Notes under the pieces: generated by a model
Told to the model about the DNA's origin: nothing
Database searches by the model: none
What the model saw: only the letters and a program-made list of their open reading frames with translations
Shown: positions 16,101 through 24,581 of the stretch, one piece after another
Layout of the letters: every line of letters begins with the position of its first letter
How positions within the stretch are numbered: the first letter of the stretch is position 1
DNA from: an uncultured Eubacteriales bacterium
Lineage (GTDB): Bacteria > Bacillota_A > Clostridia > Christensenellales > Aristaeellaceae
Direction: 5' to 3'
Assembly: GCA_902775835.1 (NCBI GenBank)
Contig: CACYNZ010000004.1
Location: forward strand, 1 to 28,091
DNA length: 28,091 nt
Made by a program: the position numbers and the translations under genes

Positions 16101-17428
16101 GCCTCATTGAGCAGTACCTGGTCCACCACGCCGTCCCGGAGATGAATATACTTCATGTCCTGGCCGCCGATATCCAGCACGCAGTCCACGTCCGGCTCAA
16201 AAAAGGCGGCCGCCGTGGCGTGCGCCACGGTCTCCACTTCGCTCTCCGGCAGATCAAACGCCGTCTGGATCAGTTTTTCGCCGTACCCGGTGGAGCACGC
16301 ACTGACAATGTGCGCCGTACTTGGCCGGATGCTTCTGAGCCGTTTCAGGGATTCCATGGCGGTCCTGAGCACCTGGCCCTGGTTGCCGGAATAATCCGAC
16401 CAGAGCAGCTGCCCGTCCTCGCCGATGAGCGCCAACTTGGTGGTGGTGGAGCCTGCGTCCACGCCCAGAAAGCAGTTGCCGGAATAGGTGCGCAGATCCC
16501 CCCGGCGCAGATGCGCCAGGTCATGCCGCGCCGTGAACGCGTAATAGCTTTCCCGGTCCTCAAACAGCGGTTCCATTCTGCGCAGTTCCCAGGTCAGCAT
16601 GACCCCGGTGGTCATGCGCTCAATGAGTGCATCGATTCCGATGCTCTCCGCGTCCCGGGTTTCCAGGGCCGCGCCGATGGCCGCGAACAGATGTGCCTTT
16701 TCCGGGACAATGGTTTCCTCTTCCGTCAGTTTCAGCGTCCGCACAAAGGCCTGGCGCAGTTCCGGAAGAAAATGCAGGGGTCCGCCCAGAAACGCCACAT
16801 GTCCGCGGATGGGCTTGCCGCAGGCCAGGCCGGAAATGGTCTGGTTCACCACGGCCTGAAAAATGGAGGCCGCCAGGTCAGGGCGCGTGGCGCCCTCATT
16901 GATCAGCGGCTGGATGTCGGACTTGGCAAACACGCCGCAGCGCGCGGCAATGGGATAGATCTGTCTGTACTGCCGGGCCGCCTCATTCAGGCCCGGCGCG
17001 TCCGTCTGCAACAGGGCTGCCATCTGGTCAATGAACGCACCGGTGCCGCCTGCGCACACGCCGTTCATGCGTTCCTCAAGCCCGCCCCGGAAATAAATGA
17101 TCTTCGCGTCTTCACCGCCCAGCTCAATGGCCACGTCCGCCGCCGGTTCCAGCTTTTCCATGGCCCCGGCCACGGCCACAACCTCCTGGACAAAAGGAAT
17201 ACCCAGGGACTTGCTGATGCCCATTGCCCCGGATCCCGTCATGGCACAGCACAGGGAAATGCTCCCCAGCCTGTCCCGGGCTTCCTTCAGCAGTGACGCC
17301 AGCGTTTCCTGGGTATGAGCACCATGTCGGCGGTAGGCCTCAAATACGGCCTCACCGTCCTCATTCATGACCACCATTTTCACAGTGGTGGATCCGATAT
17401 CCATGCCCGCCAAATACTTCATGCTCAT
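13184..17428 (-). CDS. Giant BadF/HgdC-type activase fused to HgdB-like dehydratase domains
   Basis: The 1414-residue protein joins four parts. The first ASKHA ATPase domain (about 1-260) has GMDIGSTTVK and C125 in NGVCAGGTGAFID. The second (about 320-580) has FLGVDAGSTTTK and cysteines C444 and C448 in EACSSGCGSFLE. A cysteine cluster at about 600 (CQGCTNHC) leads into a DUF2229 domain (about 670-900). An HgdB-like region (about 1000-1400) contains NNDACYP, TGGCC and LANNHLAERL. Activases of this group use ATP to push electrons through a 4Fe-4S cluster into 2-hydroxyacyl-CoA dehydratase or related proteins; the physiological job of the fused giant form is not established. It starts at ATG 17428 (or 17422), with AAGGTAAG upstream, 24 bases after the GH127 stop. 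No separate dehydratase subunits are nearby. Confidence 0.9.
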   Translation of the reverse strand: MSMKYLAGMDIGSTTVKMVVMNEDGEAVFEAYRRHGAHTQETLASLLKEARDRLGSISLCCAMTGSGAMGISKSLGIPFVQEVVAVAGAMEKLEPAADVAIELGGEDAKIIYFRGGLEERMNGVCAGGTGAFIDQMAALLQTDAPGLNEAARQYRQIYPIAARCGVFAKSDIQPLINEGATRPDLAASIFQAVVNQTISGLACGKPIRGHVAFLGGPLHFLPELRQAFVRTLKLTEEETIVPEKAHLFAAIGAALETRDAESIGIDALIERMTTGVMLTWELRRMEPLFEDRESYYAFTARHDLAHLRRGDLRTYSGNCFLGVDAGSTTTKLALIGEDGQLLWSDYSGNQGQVLRTAMESLKRLRSIRPSTAHIVSACSTGYGEKLIQTAFDLPESEVETVAHATAAAFFEPDVDCVLDIGGQDMKYIHLRDGVVDQVLLNEACSSGCGSFLENFAGSLGYSAEDFSMLAVHSSSPVDLGTRCTVFMNSNVKQAQKEGASVEDIAAGLSYAVIRNALFKVIKLTDPSLMGDHVVVQGGTFESPAVLRAFEKISGKEVVRPDIAGTMGAFGAALLARKRWNGVPMPVSPDEMDDLTWETDSYHCQGCTNHCMITRTTFPGGRRHISGNRCEKGEGLEKKREDVPNLYAFKLRQMGRYRSLPMEQAPRGEIGIPRVLNIWENYPLWHTFFTQLGFRVRLSPVSSRSIYLLGMESIPSESECYPAKLSHGHVQWLIDHGVTTIFHPSVFYEYKENRGAGNQFNCPMVCAYPENLSNNVEDLVEGRVHYLHPFLSLASEKVLASELVKVCRDTWQIPESEVRRALGLAWAEQRRAKAEVREEGRKALEWMEAHRAKGILLCGRPYHVDPEIHHGIPEMIAGYGVAVLSEDSIPEDFQGVRPLRVNDQWVYHSRLYTAAQFALTRTDLEVVQLNSFGCGVDAVTTDQVSDILAQNGRMYTLLKIDEVNSLGAARIRIRSLLAAMNQPDRGGYMPVQPEPYRRVVFTKDMRGYTILCPRMSPVHFDLLEGVFRHWGMHLVMLRNDTRAAIDMGLKYVNNDACYPSIITVGQMMDAVLSGDYDRDHLALLMSQTGGCCRASNYVGMIRRALDRAGCGQIPVISANVNGMEKNPGISLSPGLVAALGRSVVLGDLMLRCMNRVRPYELNPGETERLHQKWNRIIMDDLCGKKRYSRHGYEDICRGLVQDFDRMPLRDEPRRPRVGIVGEILVKYMPLANNHLAERLESEGAEVCIPDLMDFLCYAAYNQDFKHDHLGKSGLYKLAGHAGLKLYAWLRAPARRALEESQRFEPWMELDEIAKLAEQVLSVGNQYGEGWFLTGEMAELIQSGYENIVCIQPFACLPNHVVGKGVIKEMKRLYPQANIVAVDFDPGASEVNQLNRIRLMLSTARKKVEAERKNLA

Positions 17429-17452
17429 GTTGATTCTCTTACCTTGCCTTAC

Positions 17453-19459
17453 TTACCTTAACTGAAGCCAGACCCGCATTTCTCCCGTGCCGCGGTTATT
17501 CCACGCAAAATAGGGAACCAGGCGGATGTCCGCGTCCTTTTCCGTATCCTCACGCCATGCGTAATACAGTGCGTCCTCGGATGCGGATACGCGGGAACCC
17601 TTCATATGCACGCAGGGAAGGTTCACGCCTTCGATTTCCGTCCGGCCGCAGCGGATCTCCGCCTTTTCCGGGTTCACCCGGAGGCATCTGAGCTCAGCGC
17701 CGTTGTCCTTTTCCTCCGCGCACATGACGAAGGGCCCGTACTGCACGGCCACTTTGCCCGCATCCGCTTCCACCCGCGGGTCCGCGCGGAAGCATCCGGG
17801 CTGCATGGGGAAGTCCAGCACAATACGGTCATGCGCCTGCCACGTGCCTTCCATGACGGCGTACCCGTCCTCCTTGGTCCAGGCCCGGTCCGTATGGATT
17901 TCCGGGTTCCGGCACCAGCCGGGCAGACGGAACGCCAGGGCGCCCCGGGCGCTGCCGCTGAGCACTTCCACTTCCACATGCCCGGAGCGCGTCAGGTCCG
18001 CGTCCACCCGGATCCGGAGCGTCTGACCGCCCATGCAGGCGTCAAACTCCTGTCCGAGATAGAGATGCACATTCACCCTGTCCCCGGTCATGGTCACGGC
18101 ATACATGGGCAGGGATGCCACCAGCCGGGCCACATTGGGCGGACAGCAGGCGCAGCCGAACCATTTCTGGCGCTGCTTTTTCACGTGCTCAATGCGCTTG
18201 TCATGATCCGCCGCCTCCGGCTCCACCGAAAGCGGGTTCACATAGAAGAAGCTCTTTCCGTCCAGGGCCACGCCGGAGAGCACGCCGTTGTACAGTGCGC
18301 GCTCCATGATGTCGGCATACTCGGAGCGCGGCCGGAGCTGCAGCATCCGGCGCGCCCAGAATACCAGGCCCACAGCGGCGCAGGTTTCCGCGTAGGCTTC
18401 GTCATTGCGCAGGTCAAACGGCCTGGAAAAGGCCTCGCCCACCACCGTGCCGCCGACGCCGCCGGTAATATACATTTTTTCGCGCACCACATTGTGCCAC
18501 AGCGCGTTGAGTGCCTTGTCCGTTTCACGGTCGCCGGTCAGGCGCACCGCGTCTGCCATGCCCGAATACAGGTACATGGCACGCACTGCATGCCCCACGG
18601 CCTCGCGCTGCTGGACCACCGGGATATGCGCCTGCTGATAATGGAAGCGTTCCGCTTCCGACTCCGGGAGCTCTTCCTGACCCTGTTCACGACGGCGCCG
18701 GTTTTCCTCCTGAAGGAAGTAGTTCGGCGTCTGACCGCGGTCGCGCAGGAATTCCGATGCCAGATCCCGGTACAGTTCGCATCCGGTCTCCTCATACAGC
18801 CGGAACAGCGCCATCTCCGCGATCTCATGCCCGGGATACGCGCCTTTCCCGCCCAGGAAACGGTTCACGCAGCGGATAAAGCGGTCCGCCACATCCATGA
18901 GCGTGGTATCGCCGGTGGCCATATGCCAGGCCACCGCCGCCTCGGTCAGATGTCCGAGACAGTAGAGCTCATGATTGTAGGCCAGGTTCTCAAAGGCGCC
19001 TTTCCGGTCCTTGAGCTGATAGAACGTGTCCAGGTATCCGTCCTCGTCCTGGGCACTGGCAATCAGGGCCACCATGTCGCGGGCACGCGCTTCCAGCTCC
19101 GGATCCGGACAGGTCATCAGGGAATAGGAGACTGCCTCCAGCCATTTGTACAGGTCGGAGTCCTGGAACAGGAATCCATAGAATCCGTTCTCGTCCGGGG
19201 CCTGGCCTTTTTCCGGCAATGTCTCAAACGTGCCCTTCCAGGGCACAAACCGGAAATCCCGGCCATGGCGGCGGGCCTCCTGCAGCCTGGCCGCTGCCCG
19301 GAAATTGTGAATGCAGTAGCTGGGCGCCGCGCCTTCAATCCGGTCATTGAGCGCGTTCCACTGCCAGGGAATCATTTCCCGGCGCACAAGCTCCATTTCC
19401 CGTGCCCAGAATGCGTCCGTCACTTTTGCCTGCTTGAGATCGATCAGCTGGTTATTCAT
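17453..19459 (-). CDS. GH127 family beta-L-arabinofuranosidase-like enzyme
   Basis: The 668-residue protein has the full length of family GH127 enzymes, which release beta-L-arabinofuranose from plant glycans and hydroxyproline-rich glycoproteins. The zinc-thiolate active site is recognisable: E358 and C360 in AETCAAVGL, and C438-C439 in GCACCPPN, which fit E338, C340, C417 and C418 of the studied bifidobacterial enzyme; the last cysteine is the nucleophile. No signal peptide is present, so it probably acts in the cytoplasm on imported oligosaccharides. The ATG at 19459 has GAGGTG upstream. It lies 13 bases after the MATE gene. No sugar transporter is adjacent, which is odd for such an enzyme. 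Confidence 0.93.
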   Translation of the reverse strand: MNNQLIDLKQAKVTDAFWAREMELVRREMIPWQWNALNDRIEGAAPSYCIHNFRAAARLQEARRHGRDFRFVPWKGTFETLPEKGQAPDENGFYGFLFQDSDLYKWLEAVSYSLMTCPDPELEARARDMVALIASAQDEDGYLDTFYQLKDRKGAFENLAYNHELYCLGHLTEAAVAWHMATGDTTLMDVADRFIRCVNRFLGGKGAYPGHEIAEMALFRLYEETGCELYRDLASEFLRDRGQTPNYFLQEENRRRREQGQEELPESEAERFHYQQAHIPVVQQREAVGHAVRAMYLYSGMADAVRLTGDRETDKALNALWHNVVREKMYITGGVGGTVVGEAFSRPFDLRNDEAYAETCAAVGLVFWARRMLQLRPRSEYADIMERALYNGVLSGVALDGKSFFYVNPLSVEPEAADHDKRIEHVKKQRQKWFGCACCPPNVARLVASLPMYAVTMTGDRVNVHLYLGQEFDACMGGQTLRIRVDADLTRSGHVEVEVLSGSARGALAFRLPGWCRNPEIHTDRAWTKEDGYAVMEGTWQAHDRIVLDFPMQPGCFRADPRVEADAGKVAVQYGPFVMCAEEKDNGAELRCLRVNPEKAEIRCGRTEIEGVNLPCVHMKGSRVSASEDALYYAWREDTEKDADIRLVPYFAWNNRGTGEMRVWLQLR

Positions 19460-19472
19460 ACATGCACCTCAT

Positions 19473-20852
19473 TCAGTCTCCGTGTATTCTGCGCTTCTGG
19501 CGCTTCAGCCAGCCGCCCTGGAAGTAATAGACAAGGAACATTGTGCTGGTCAGAATCCAGGTCAGCGGATAGCTGATCAGGACCGTCTGCAGCGTGTTGT
19601 GGGACGGCACCACGCCCAGGATCCAGACCACCCGGACCAGGCAGATGCCGAAGAGCGTCATGAGCGTGGGCACCAGCGAATCGCCGGAGCCGCGCACCGC
19701 GCCGGACAGCACTTCCACGCACACATAGGTGACATAGAAGGGCACGAGCTGGTGCAGAATGATCATGCCCTGCTCCACCACGGCCGCATCCGCCGTGAAC
19801 AGCGAATAGAAGGACCGGCCGAAGAGCAGCAGCAGCGCCGAAACCGAGAGGCTGGCGATCGCTGTCTGCAGAAGACAGATCAGGGTGCCCCGCCGCATCC
19901 GGTCATACCGGCGCGCGCCGAAATTCTGTCCGCTGAAGGTGGTGATGGCCACGCCGAACGCATTGATGATCATCCAGAACATGCCGTCCAGCTTGCCGTA
20001 CGCCGTCCAGCCCGCCAGAACGTCCGTGTCGAAATGGTTTACGGCCGACTGGATCAGCACATTGCTCACCGAGTACATGACGCTCTGAAGTCCCGCGGGG
20101 AATCCGATGGCCACAATCTTGTGCAGCATGTCCCCGTGCAGACGGATCCGCTTCGGGAACAGCCGGAAGGACCGTGCCGTGCGCATCAGGGTCAGGATCA
20201 CCAGCACGGCGCTCACCAGCTGGGACGCTACCGTGGCTGCGGCAGCGCCGGCCACGCCAAGCTCACAGCCGATGACCAGGATCACGTCCAGGATGATGTT
20301 GGTGATGGCGGAGGCCATCAGGAAATACAGCGGACGCCGGGAATCACCCACGGCCCTGAGCACGCCGCTGCCCATGTTATAGATCATGGTGGGGATCATG
20401 CCCATGAAGTAAATCCGGATATAGCTCACCGCGTGCGGCATGACGCTGTCCGGCGTCTGCATGAGACGCAGCAGTGCGGGGGACAGAAAGTATCCCACCA
20501 CCGACAGCATGAGTCCGAAGACCAGGGACATGGCAAAGGCGGTGTGAACGGCCCGGGACACATCCATGTCCTTGCGCGCACCGTAGTACTGGGAAATGAT
20601 GACCGTCGCACCGGAGGACAGGCCAACAAAAAAGCCCACCAGAAGATTGACGATGTTTCCCGTGGCTCCGCCCACCGCAGCAAGCGCTTCCTTGCCGACC
20701 GCCTTGCCGACGATCATGGCGTCAACGGTATTGTAAAGCTGCTGGAAAAAGGTTCCCAGCAAAATGGGGAAGAAAAACATCAGAAGCTGCTTCCAGATCA
20801 CACCTTCTGTCATGGGTCCGTCCATGACTTCCCGACGACGTTCCTGCTCCAT
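19473..20852 (-). CDS. MATE-family multidrug/metabolite exporter
   Basis: The 459-residue polytopic protein has about twelve hydrophobic segments in two similar halves. It carries typical MatE motifs such as PILLGTFFQQLYNTVDAMIVG, ISQYYGARKDM and, in the second half, GQNFGARRYDRM. Such proteins expel drugs or metabolites using a sodium or proton gradient. The ATG at 20852 has GTGGAGG seven bases upstream; the frame is open further, but that part covers the promoter. It is the first gene of the operon running to azlD. Confidence 0.93.
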   Translation of the reverse strand: MEQERRREVMDGPMTEGVIWKQLLMFFFPILLGTFFQQLYNTVDAMIVGKAVGKEALAAVGGATGNIVNLLVGFFVGLSSGATVIISQYYGARKDMDVSRAVHTAFAMSLVFGLMLSVVGYFLSPALLRLMQTPDSVMPHAVSYIRIYFMGMIPTMIYNMGSGVLRAVGDSRRPLYFLMASAITNIILDVILVIGCELGVAGAAAATVASQLVSAVLVILTLMRTARSFRLFPKRIRLHGDMLHKIVAIGFPAGLQSVMYSVSNVLIQSAVNHFDTDVLAGWTAYGKLDGMFWMIINAFGVAITTFSGQNFGARRYDRMRRGTLICLLQTAIASLSVSALLLLFGRSFYSLFTADAAVVEQGMIILHQLVPFYVTYVCVEVLSGAVRGSGDSLVPTLMTLFGICLVRVVWILGVVPSHNTLQTVLISYPLTWILTSTMFLVYYFQGGWLKRQKRRIHGD

Positions 20853-20898
20853 GGGCTGCCTCCACCAAGTCGTGTCAAAAGGTTGGCATACAGATATG

Positions 20899-20927
20899 TC
20901 TATATCACAGCCGTCTTTCTTTGGCAA
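20899..20927 (-). promoter_or_regulatory. Sigma-A promoter of the MATE-GH127-activase-azlCD operon
   Basis: On the minus strand TTGCCA (20927-20922), a 17-base spacer and TATAGA (20904-20899), with TG one base before the -10 (extended -10), lie about 47 bases ahead of the MATE start. Confidence 0.72.
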
Positions 20928-20932
20928 GAGGG

Positions 20933-20972
20933 AAAAAAGAATCAGCCAGCGCCTTATGCTGCTGGCTGATTC
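20933..20972 (-). terminator. Intrinsic terminator of the liv operon
   Basis: On the minus strand GAATCAGCCAGC (20972-20961) pairs perfectly with GCTGGCTGATTC (20950-20939) around a ten-base loop, then six T residues (20938-20933). It begins two bases after the livF stop codon. Confidence 0.93.
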
Positions 20973-20974
20973 CG

Positions 20975-21682
20975 TCATGATCCGAGATAGGCTTTCTGCA
21001 CCGCGTCATTGTGCAGAAGATCCTCCGCTTTTCCGCTCATGGTGATGTTTCCGGTCTCCATGACATAGGCCCGGTCAGCCACGGAAAGAGCCATGGCCGC
21101 GTTCTGCTCCACAAGGAGCACCGTCACGCCGGAGCCGTGCAGTTCCTGGATAATGGAGAAAATCTGTTCCACCAGAATGGGTGCCAGACCCATGGACGGC
21201 TCGTCCAGCATCAGAGGCTTCGGACGGCTCATCAGCGCGCGGGCCATGGCCAGCATCTGCTGCTCGCCGCCCGACAGCGTTCCGGCGATCTGCTTTTCGC
21301 GCTCCTTCAGGCGCGGGAATCGCTGGAACATTTCATCCAGTGAGCCCGCGATCTCCGTGGCCGGACGGGTATACCCGCCCATCTCCAGGTTTTCGCGCAC
21401 GGTCAGGGCCTGGAACACGCGCCGGCCTTCCGGACACAGGGACAGGCCCTTGGGCACAATGCGGCTGGCCCCAATGCCGGTGATGCGCTCATCGGCGAAG
21501 TATACATCGCCGCTTCTCGGCCTGAGCAGGCCCGCAATGCTGTTGAGGGTCGTGCTCTTGCCGGCGCCGTTGGCGCCGATGAGCGTGACGATTTCATCCT
21601 CTTCCACTTCCAGGGATATGCCCTTGATGGCGTGAATGGCGCCGTAGTAGACGTGGATGTCTTCCACTTTCAGCAGGCTCAT
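20975..21682 (-). CDS. livF: Branched-chain amino acid ABC transporter, ATP-binding protein
   Basis: The 235-residue cytoplasmic ATPase has Walker A GANGAGKST, the signature LSGGEQQM and Walker B PLMLDEPSMGL, with the LivF-typical GLAPILVEQIF after it. It powers import of branched-chain amino acids together with LivG. The ATG at 21682 is preceded by AAGGAGG at ideal distance; a GTG at 21688 that overlaps the livG stop is an alternative. It is the last gene of the operon, directly followed by a terminator. Confidence 0.94.
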   Translation of the reverse strand: MSLLKVEDIHVYYGAIHAIKGISLEVEEDEIVTLIGANGAGKSTTLNSIAGLLRPRSGDVYFADERITGIGASRIVPKGLSLCPEGRRVFQALTVRENLEMGGYTRPATEIAGSLDEMFQRFPRLKEREKQIAGTLSGGEQQMLAMARALMSRPKPLMLDEPSMGLAPILVEQIFSIIQELHGSGVTVLLVEQNAAMALSVADRAYVMETGNITMSGKAEDLLHNDAVQKAYLGS

Positions 21683-21684
21683 GC

Positions 21685-22545
21685 TCACGCCTCCTTCCGT
21701 TTGCCCAGATAGGCTTCAATGACCGTGGGATTGTTCTGAATGTCATCCGCGGTGCCCTTGGCAATGATCTTGCCGAAATTGAGCACGCAGATGCCCTCGC
21801 AGATGCCCATGACCAGGCTCATGTCATGCTCGATGAGCAGAATGGCGATCTGGAACTGATCCCGGATCCTGCCGATGTTCTCCATGAGCTCCTCGGTCTC
21901 CCTGGGGTTCATGCCGGCCGCGGGCTCGTCAAGCAGAAGCAGGGACGGATTGGTGGCCAGGGCACGCACAATCTCCAGGCGGCGCTGGGCGCCGTAGGGC
22001 AGGCTGCCCGCGCGCACATCCGCCAGGTTCTGCATGTCAAAGATAGACAGAAGTTCCAGGGCTTCCTTGTGCTGTCTTCTCTCCTGGGACCAGTATCGCG
22101 GCAGACGCAGGATGCCGGTGAACATGTCATAGCGGATCTGATTGTGCAGGCCGATGCGCACATTCTCTTCCACCGTCATGTTGCCGAACAGGCGGATATT
22201 CTGGAATGTCCTTGCCACGCCCAGCTTGCTGGCCTGCACAATGTTCAGGCCCTTGGTATCGTGCCCGTTGATGAGCACGGTGCCGCTGGTGGGCTCATAC
22301 ACCTTGGTCAGCAGATTGAACACGGTGGTCTTGCCGGCGCCGTTGGGACCGATAAGGCCGGCGATCTCCGTACGCCCGATGGTGAGGTTGAAATCATCCA
22401 CGGCCTTGAGACCGCCGAACTCGATGCCCAGGTGATGGGCTTCCAGCACCGGCTGCTTGCCCACGTCCCGCTCCGGCACGATGGAGTGGCTGGGAACAGG
22501 AACCATCTTGGTTTCGGATCTGTGTTTCTTTGCCGTCATGGTCAT
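21685..22545 (-). CDS. livG: Branched-chain amino acid ABC transporter, ATP-binding protein
   Basis: The 286-residue ATPase shows Walker A GPNGAGKTT, the LivG-type signature region LPYGAQRRLEI and Walker B LLLLDEPAAGMNP. About 30 extra residues, rich in Lys, Ser and Pro, precede the conserved domain, making the N-terminus longer than usual. The ATG at 22545 overlaps the livM stop (ATGA) and has GGAGGG upstream, so the extension appears to be translated. It pairs with LivF. Confidence 0.94.
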   Translation of the reverse strand: MTMTAKKHRSETKMVPVPSHSIVPERDVGKQPVLEAHHLGIEFGGLKAVDDFNLTIGRTEIAGLIGPNGAGKTTVFNLLTKVYEPTSGTVLINGHDTKGLNIVQASKLGVARTFQNIRLFGNMTVEENVRIGLHNQIRYDMFTGILRLPRYWSQERRQHKEALELLSIFDMQNLADVRAGSLPYGAQRRLEIVRALATNPSLLLLDEPAAGMNPRETEELMENIGRIRDQFQIAILLIEHDMSLVMGICEGICVLNFGKIIAKGTADDIQNNPTVIEAYLGKRKEA

Positions 22546-23606
22546 GCCTTTTGCCCTCCTTCCACACTGCCTTCCCTGCGGAACCTGGCCACAAGCCGGC
22601 TGGCCATGCTCTTGAGAATGGGATTGTTGGTTGCCAGCATCACAAGAATCAGCACCACGGCATAGGCCAGCATGCGGTAGTTCTCAAACGCGCGGAGCAC
22701 TTCCGGAAGCACGGTGAGCAGCGTGGCTGAGATAATGGAGCCCAGAACATTGCCCAGTCCGCCGAGCACCACAAACACCAGCACGTTGATGGACTGGTTG
22801 AAGGTGAACTGCACCGTGGTGATGGTGGGCGAGTTCAGGCCGTAGAGCGCGCCTGCCATGCCTGCGAGCACGGAAGCGGTGACAAAGGCCATCATCTTGT
22901 ACTTGGTCACGGGCACGCCCATGGACTCCGCCGCAATCCGGTTGTCCCTAATGGCCTTGATGGCCCGGCCGGAACGGGAATTGATCAGGTTCAGCACCAC
23001 AATGAGCGTCAGAAGAATAAGCACGAAGCCGGCGGCAAAGGTGGAAATACGCTTGATGCCCACCGCGCCTTTTGCGCCGTCCACCAGCATGGTCACGCCC
23101 TCGGGCAGCTGCTTGTTCAGGAAGCTGAAGTGCAGCCCGTTCTCATTCACGGCAATATAGGTGACATTGAGAATGCTGCGGATGATTTCGCCGAATGCCA
23201 GCGTCACAATGGCCAGATAGTCGCCCCTCAGACGCAGCACGGGCACCCCGATGATCACTCCGGCAATCCCGGCGCAGATGCCGCCGCCGGCCACAGCCAG
23301 CACCAGACGCAGTACCTCATTTTCCATCTGAAAGGTTTTCAGAAGCCAGCCGCTGATGACCGCCCCGGCAAAGGCGCCCACGCTCATGAACCCAGCGTGT
23401 CCGAGGCTGAGCTCGCCGGAAATGCCGATGACCAGGTTCAGGGAGATGGCCATGATGATCCAGCAGCAGATAGGCACCAGCTGGCCTTTCAGGGTACGCG
23501 TGATCTGCCCTGCGGCGATCATCTGCGTCAGAACCACGTAGGCAATGATGACGACGCCGAAGGTGACAATATTGTAGATGAGTTTGTTCCGTTTTGCTTT
23601 CGTCAT
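22542..23606 (-). CDS. livM: Branched-chain amino acid ABC transporter, permease
   Basis: The 354-residue membrane protein has eight to ten hydrophobic segments and the permease motif ISGELSLGHAGFMSVGAFAG, followed by GDYLAIVTLAFGEIIR and FVVLGGLGNVLGSIISA, all typical of LivM. With LivH it forms the transmembrane channel. The ATG at 23606 has GAGGTGAGG upstream and lies ten bases after livH; the frame upstream is open only as overlap with livH. Confidence 0.94.
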   Translation of the reverse strand: MTKAKRNKLIYNIVTFGVVIIAYVVLTQMIAAGQITRTLKGQLVPICCWIIMAISLNLVIGISGELSLGHAGFMSVGAFAGAVISGWLLKTFQMENEVLRLVLAVAGGGICAGIAGVIIGVPVLRLRGDYLAIVTLAFGEIIRSILNVTYIAVNENGLHFSFLNKQLPEGVTMLVDGAKGAVGIKRISTFAAGFVLILLTLIVVLNLINSRSGRAIKAIRDNRIAAESMGVPVTKYKMMAFVTASVLAGMAGALYGLNSPTITTVQFTFNQSINVLVFVVLGGLGNVLGSIISATLLTVLPEVLRAFENYRMLAYAVVLILVMLATNNPILKSMASRLVARFRREGSVEGGQKA

Positions 23607-23616
23607 ATGCCTCACC

Positions 23617-24501
23617 TCACACTTTCTCCCGCACCGTCTTGCCCAGAAGGCCGGTGGGCTTGACCAGCAGCACAATGATCAGCACCGCAAACACAATGGC
23701 GTCTCCGAGGTCCGTGGAGATATACGCTTTGCTGAAAATCTCGATCACACCCAGAAGAATGCCGCCCAGCATGGCGCCCGGGATGGACCCGATGCCTCCG
23801 AACACAGCGGCCGTGAAGGCCTTGATGCCGGGCATGGAGCCGGTGGTGGGCTGCAGGATCGGATAGGACGAGCACAGAAGAATGCCCGCAATCGCCGCCA
23901 GGGCACTGCCGATGGCGAAGGTCAGGGAAATGGTGCGGTTGACATTGATGCCCATCAGTTCCGCAGCGCCCCGGTCCTCGGAAACGCAGCGCATGGCCTT
24001 GCCCAGCTTGGTGCGAGAAGTAAAGGCCGTAAGCACCACCATGATCACGATATTGGCGAGAATGGTGATCAGGGTTGATCCGGCGATCTTCAGGTCACCG
24101 CCGAAGAGCGATATGGTGGGAATGGAAATCATGCTCTTGGGGAAGTTCTTGGGATTTGCACCCCAGATCATCAGGGCCAGGTTCTGCAGAAGATAGCTCA
24201 TGCCGATGGCCGTGATCAGCACAGCCAGGCTGGTGGCCTTTCTGAGCGGACGGTATGCAAAGCCCTCAATCACAACACCCAGAACGGTACAGACGATCAT
24301 GGACAAGAGCAGTGCCACCACCGGCGGCAGATTCCAGTACTGCAGCGCGCAGAAGGCGACATAGGCGCCTACCATGATCACGTCACCATGGGCAAAGTTC
24401 AGCATCTTGGCGATACCGTATACCATGGTGTACCCGAGTGCAATGATGGCATAAATGCTCCCCAGACTGATTCCGTTGACCAGATTGTCCAGAAAGATCA
24501 T
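23617..24501 (-). CDS. livH: Branched-chain amino acid ABC transporter, permease
   Basis: The 294-residue membrane protein begins FLDNLVNGISLGSIYAI and continues with MLNFAHGDVIMVGAY, the conserved LivH N-terminus; GGIGSIPGAMLGGILLG near the C-terminus is also typical. The ATG at 24501 has GGGAGG eight bases upstream. It follows the binding-protein gene after a 138-base gap containing a terminator-like hairpin and a possible promoter. Confidence 0.94.
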   Translation of the reverse strand: MIFLDNLVNGISLGSIYAIIALGYTMVYGIAKMLNFAHGDVIMVGAYVAFCALQYWNLPPVVALLLSMIVCTVLGVVIEGFAYRPLRKATSLAVLITAIGMSYLLQNLALMIWGANPKNFPKSMISIPTISLFGGDLKIAGSTLITILANIVIMVVLTAFTSRTKLGKAMRCVSEDRGAAELMGINVNRTISLTFAIGSALAAIAGILLCSSYPILQPTTGSMPGIKAFTAAVFGGIGSIPGAMLGGILLGVIEIFSKAYISTDLGDAIVFAVLIIVLLVKPTGLLGKTVREKV

Positions 24502-24533
24502 ATTTCTTGACCTCCCCTGCTGTTTTACGGTCT

Positions 24534-24542
24534 ATTCTACCA
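24534..24542 (-). promoter_or_regulatory. Possible extended -10 promoter ahead of livH
   Basis: On the minus strand TGGTAGAAT (24542-24534) has the form of an extended -10 element; no good -35 is seen. It lies between the attenuator-like hairpin and livH and could top up expression of the permease and ATPase genes. Confidence 0.35.
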
Positions 24543-24581
24543 TATTTTTCCCTGCTTGGTGACCCCTGAAGGGATTCCCGG

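Noticed and set aside
17606..19576. Long plus-strand open frame (656 codons) opposite the GH127 gene
   Set aside because: It is the antisense frame of a GC-rich conserved gene, His/Arg/Gly-rich, with no recognisable motif. The minus-strand enzyme is complete with its active site.
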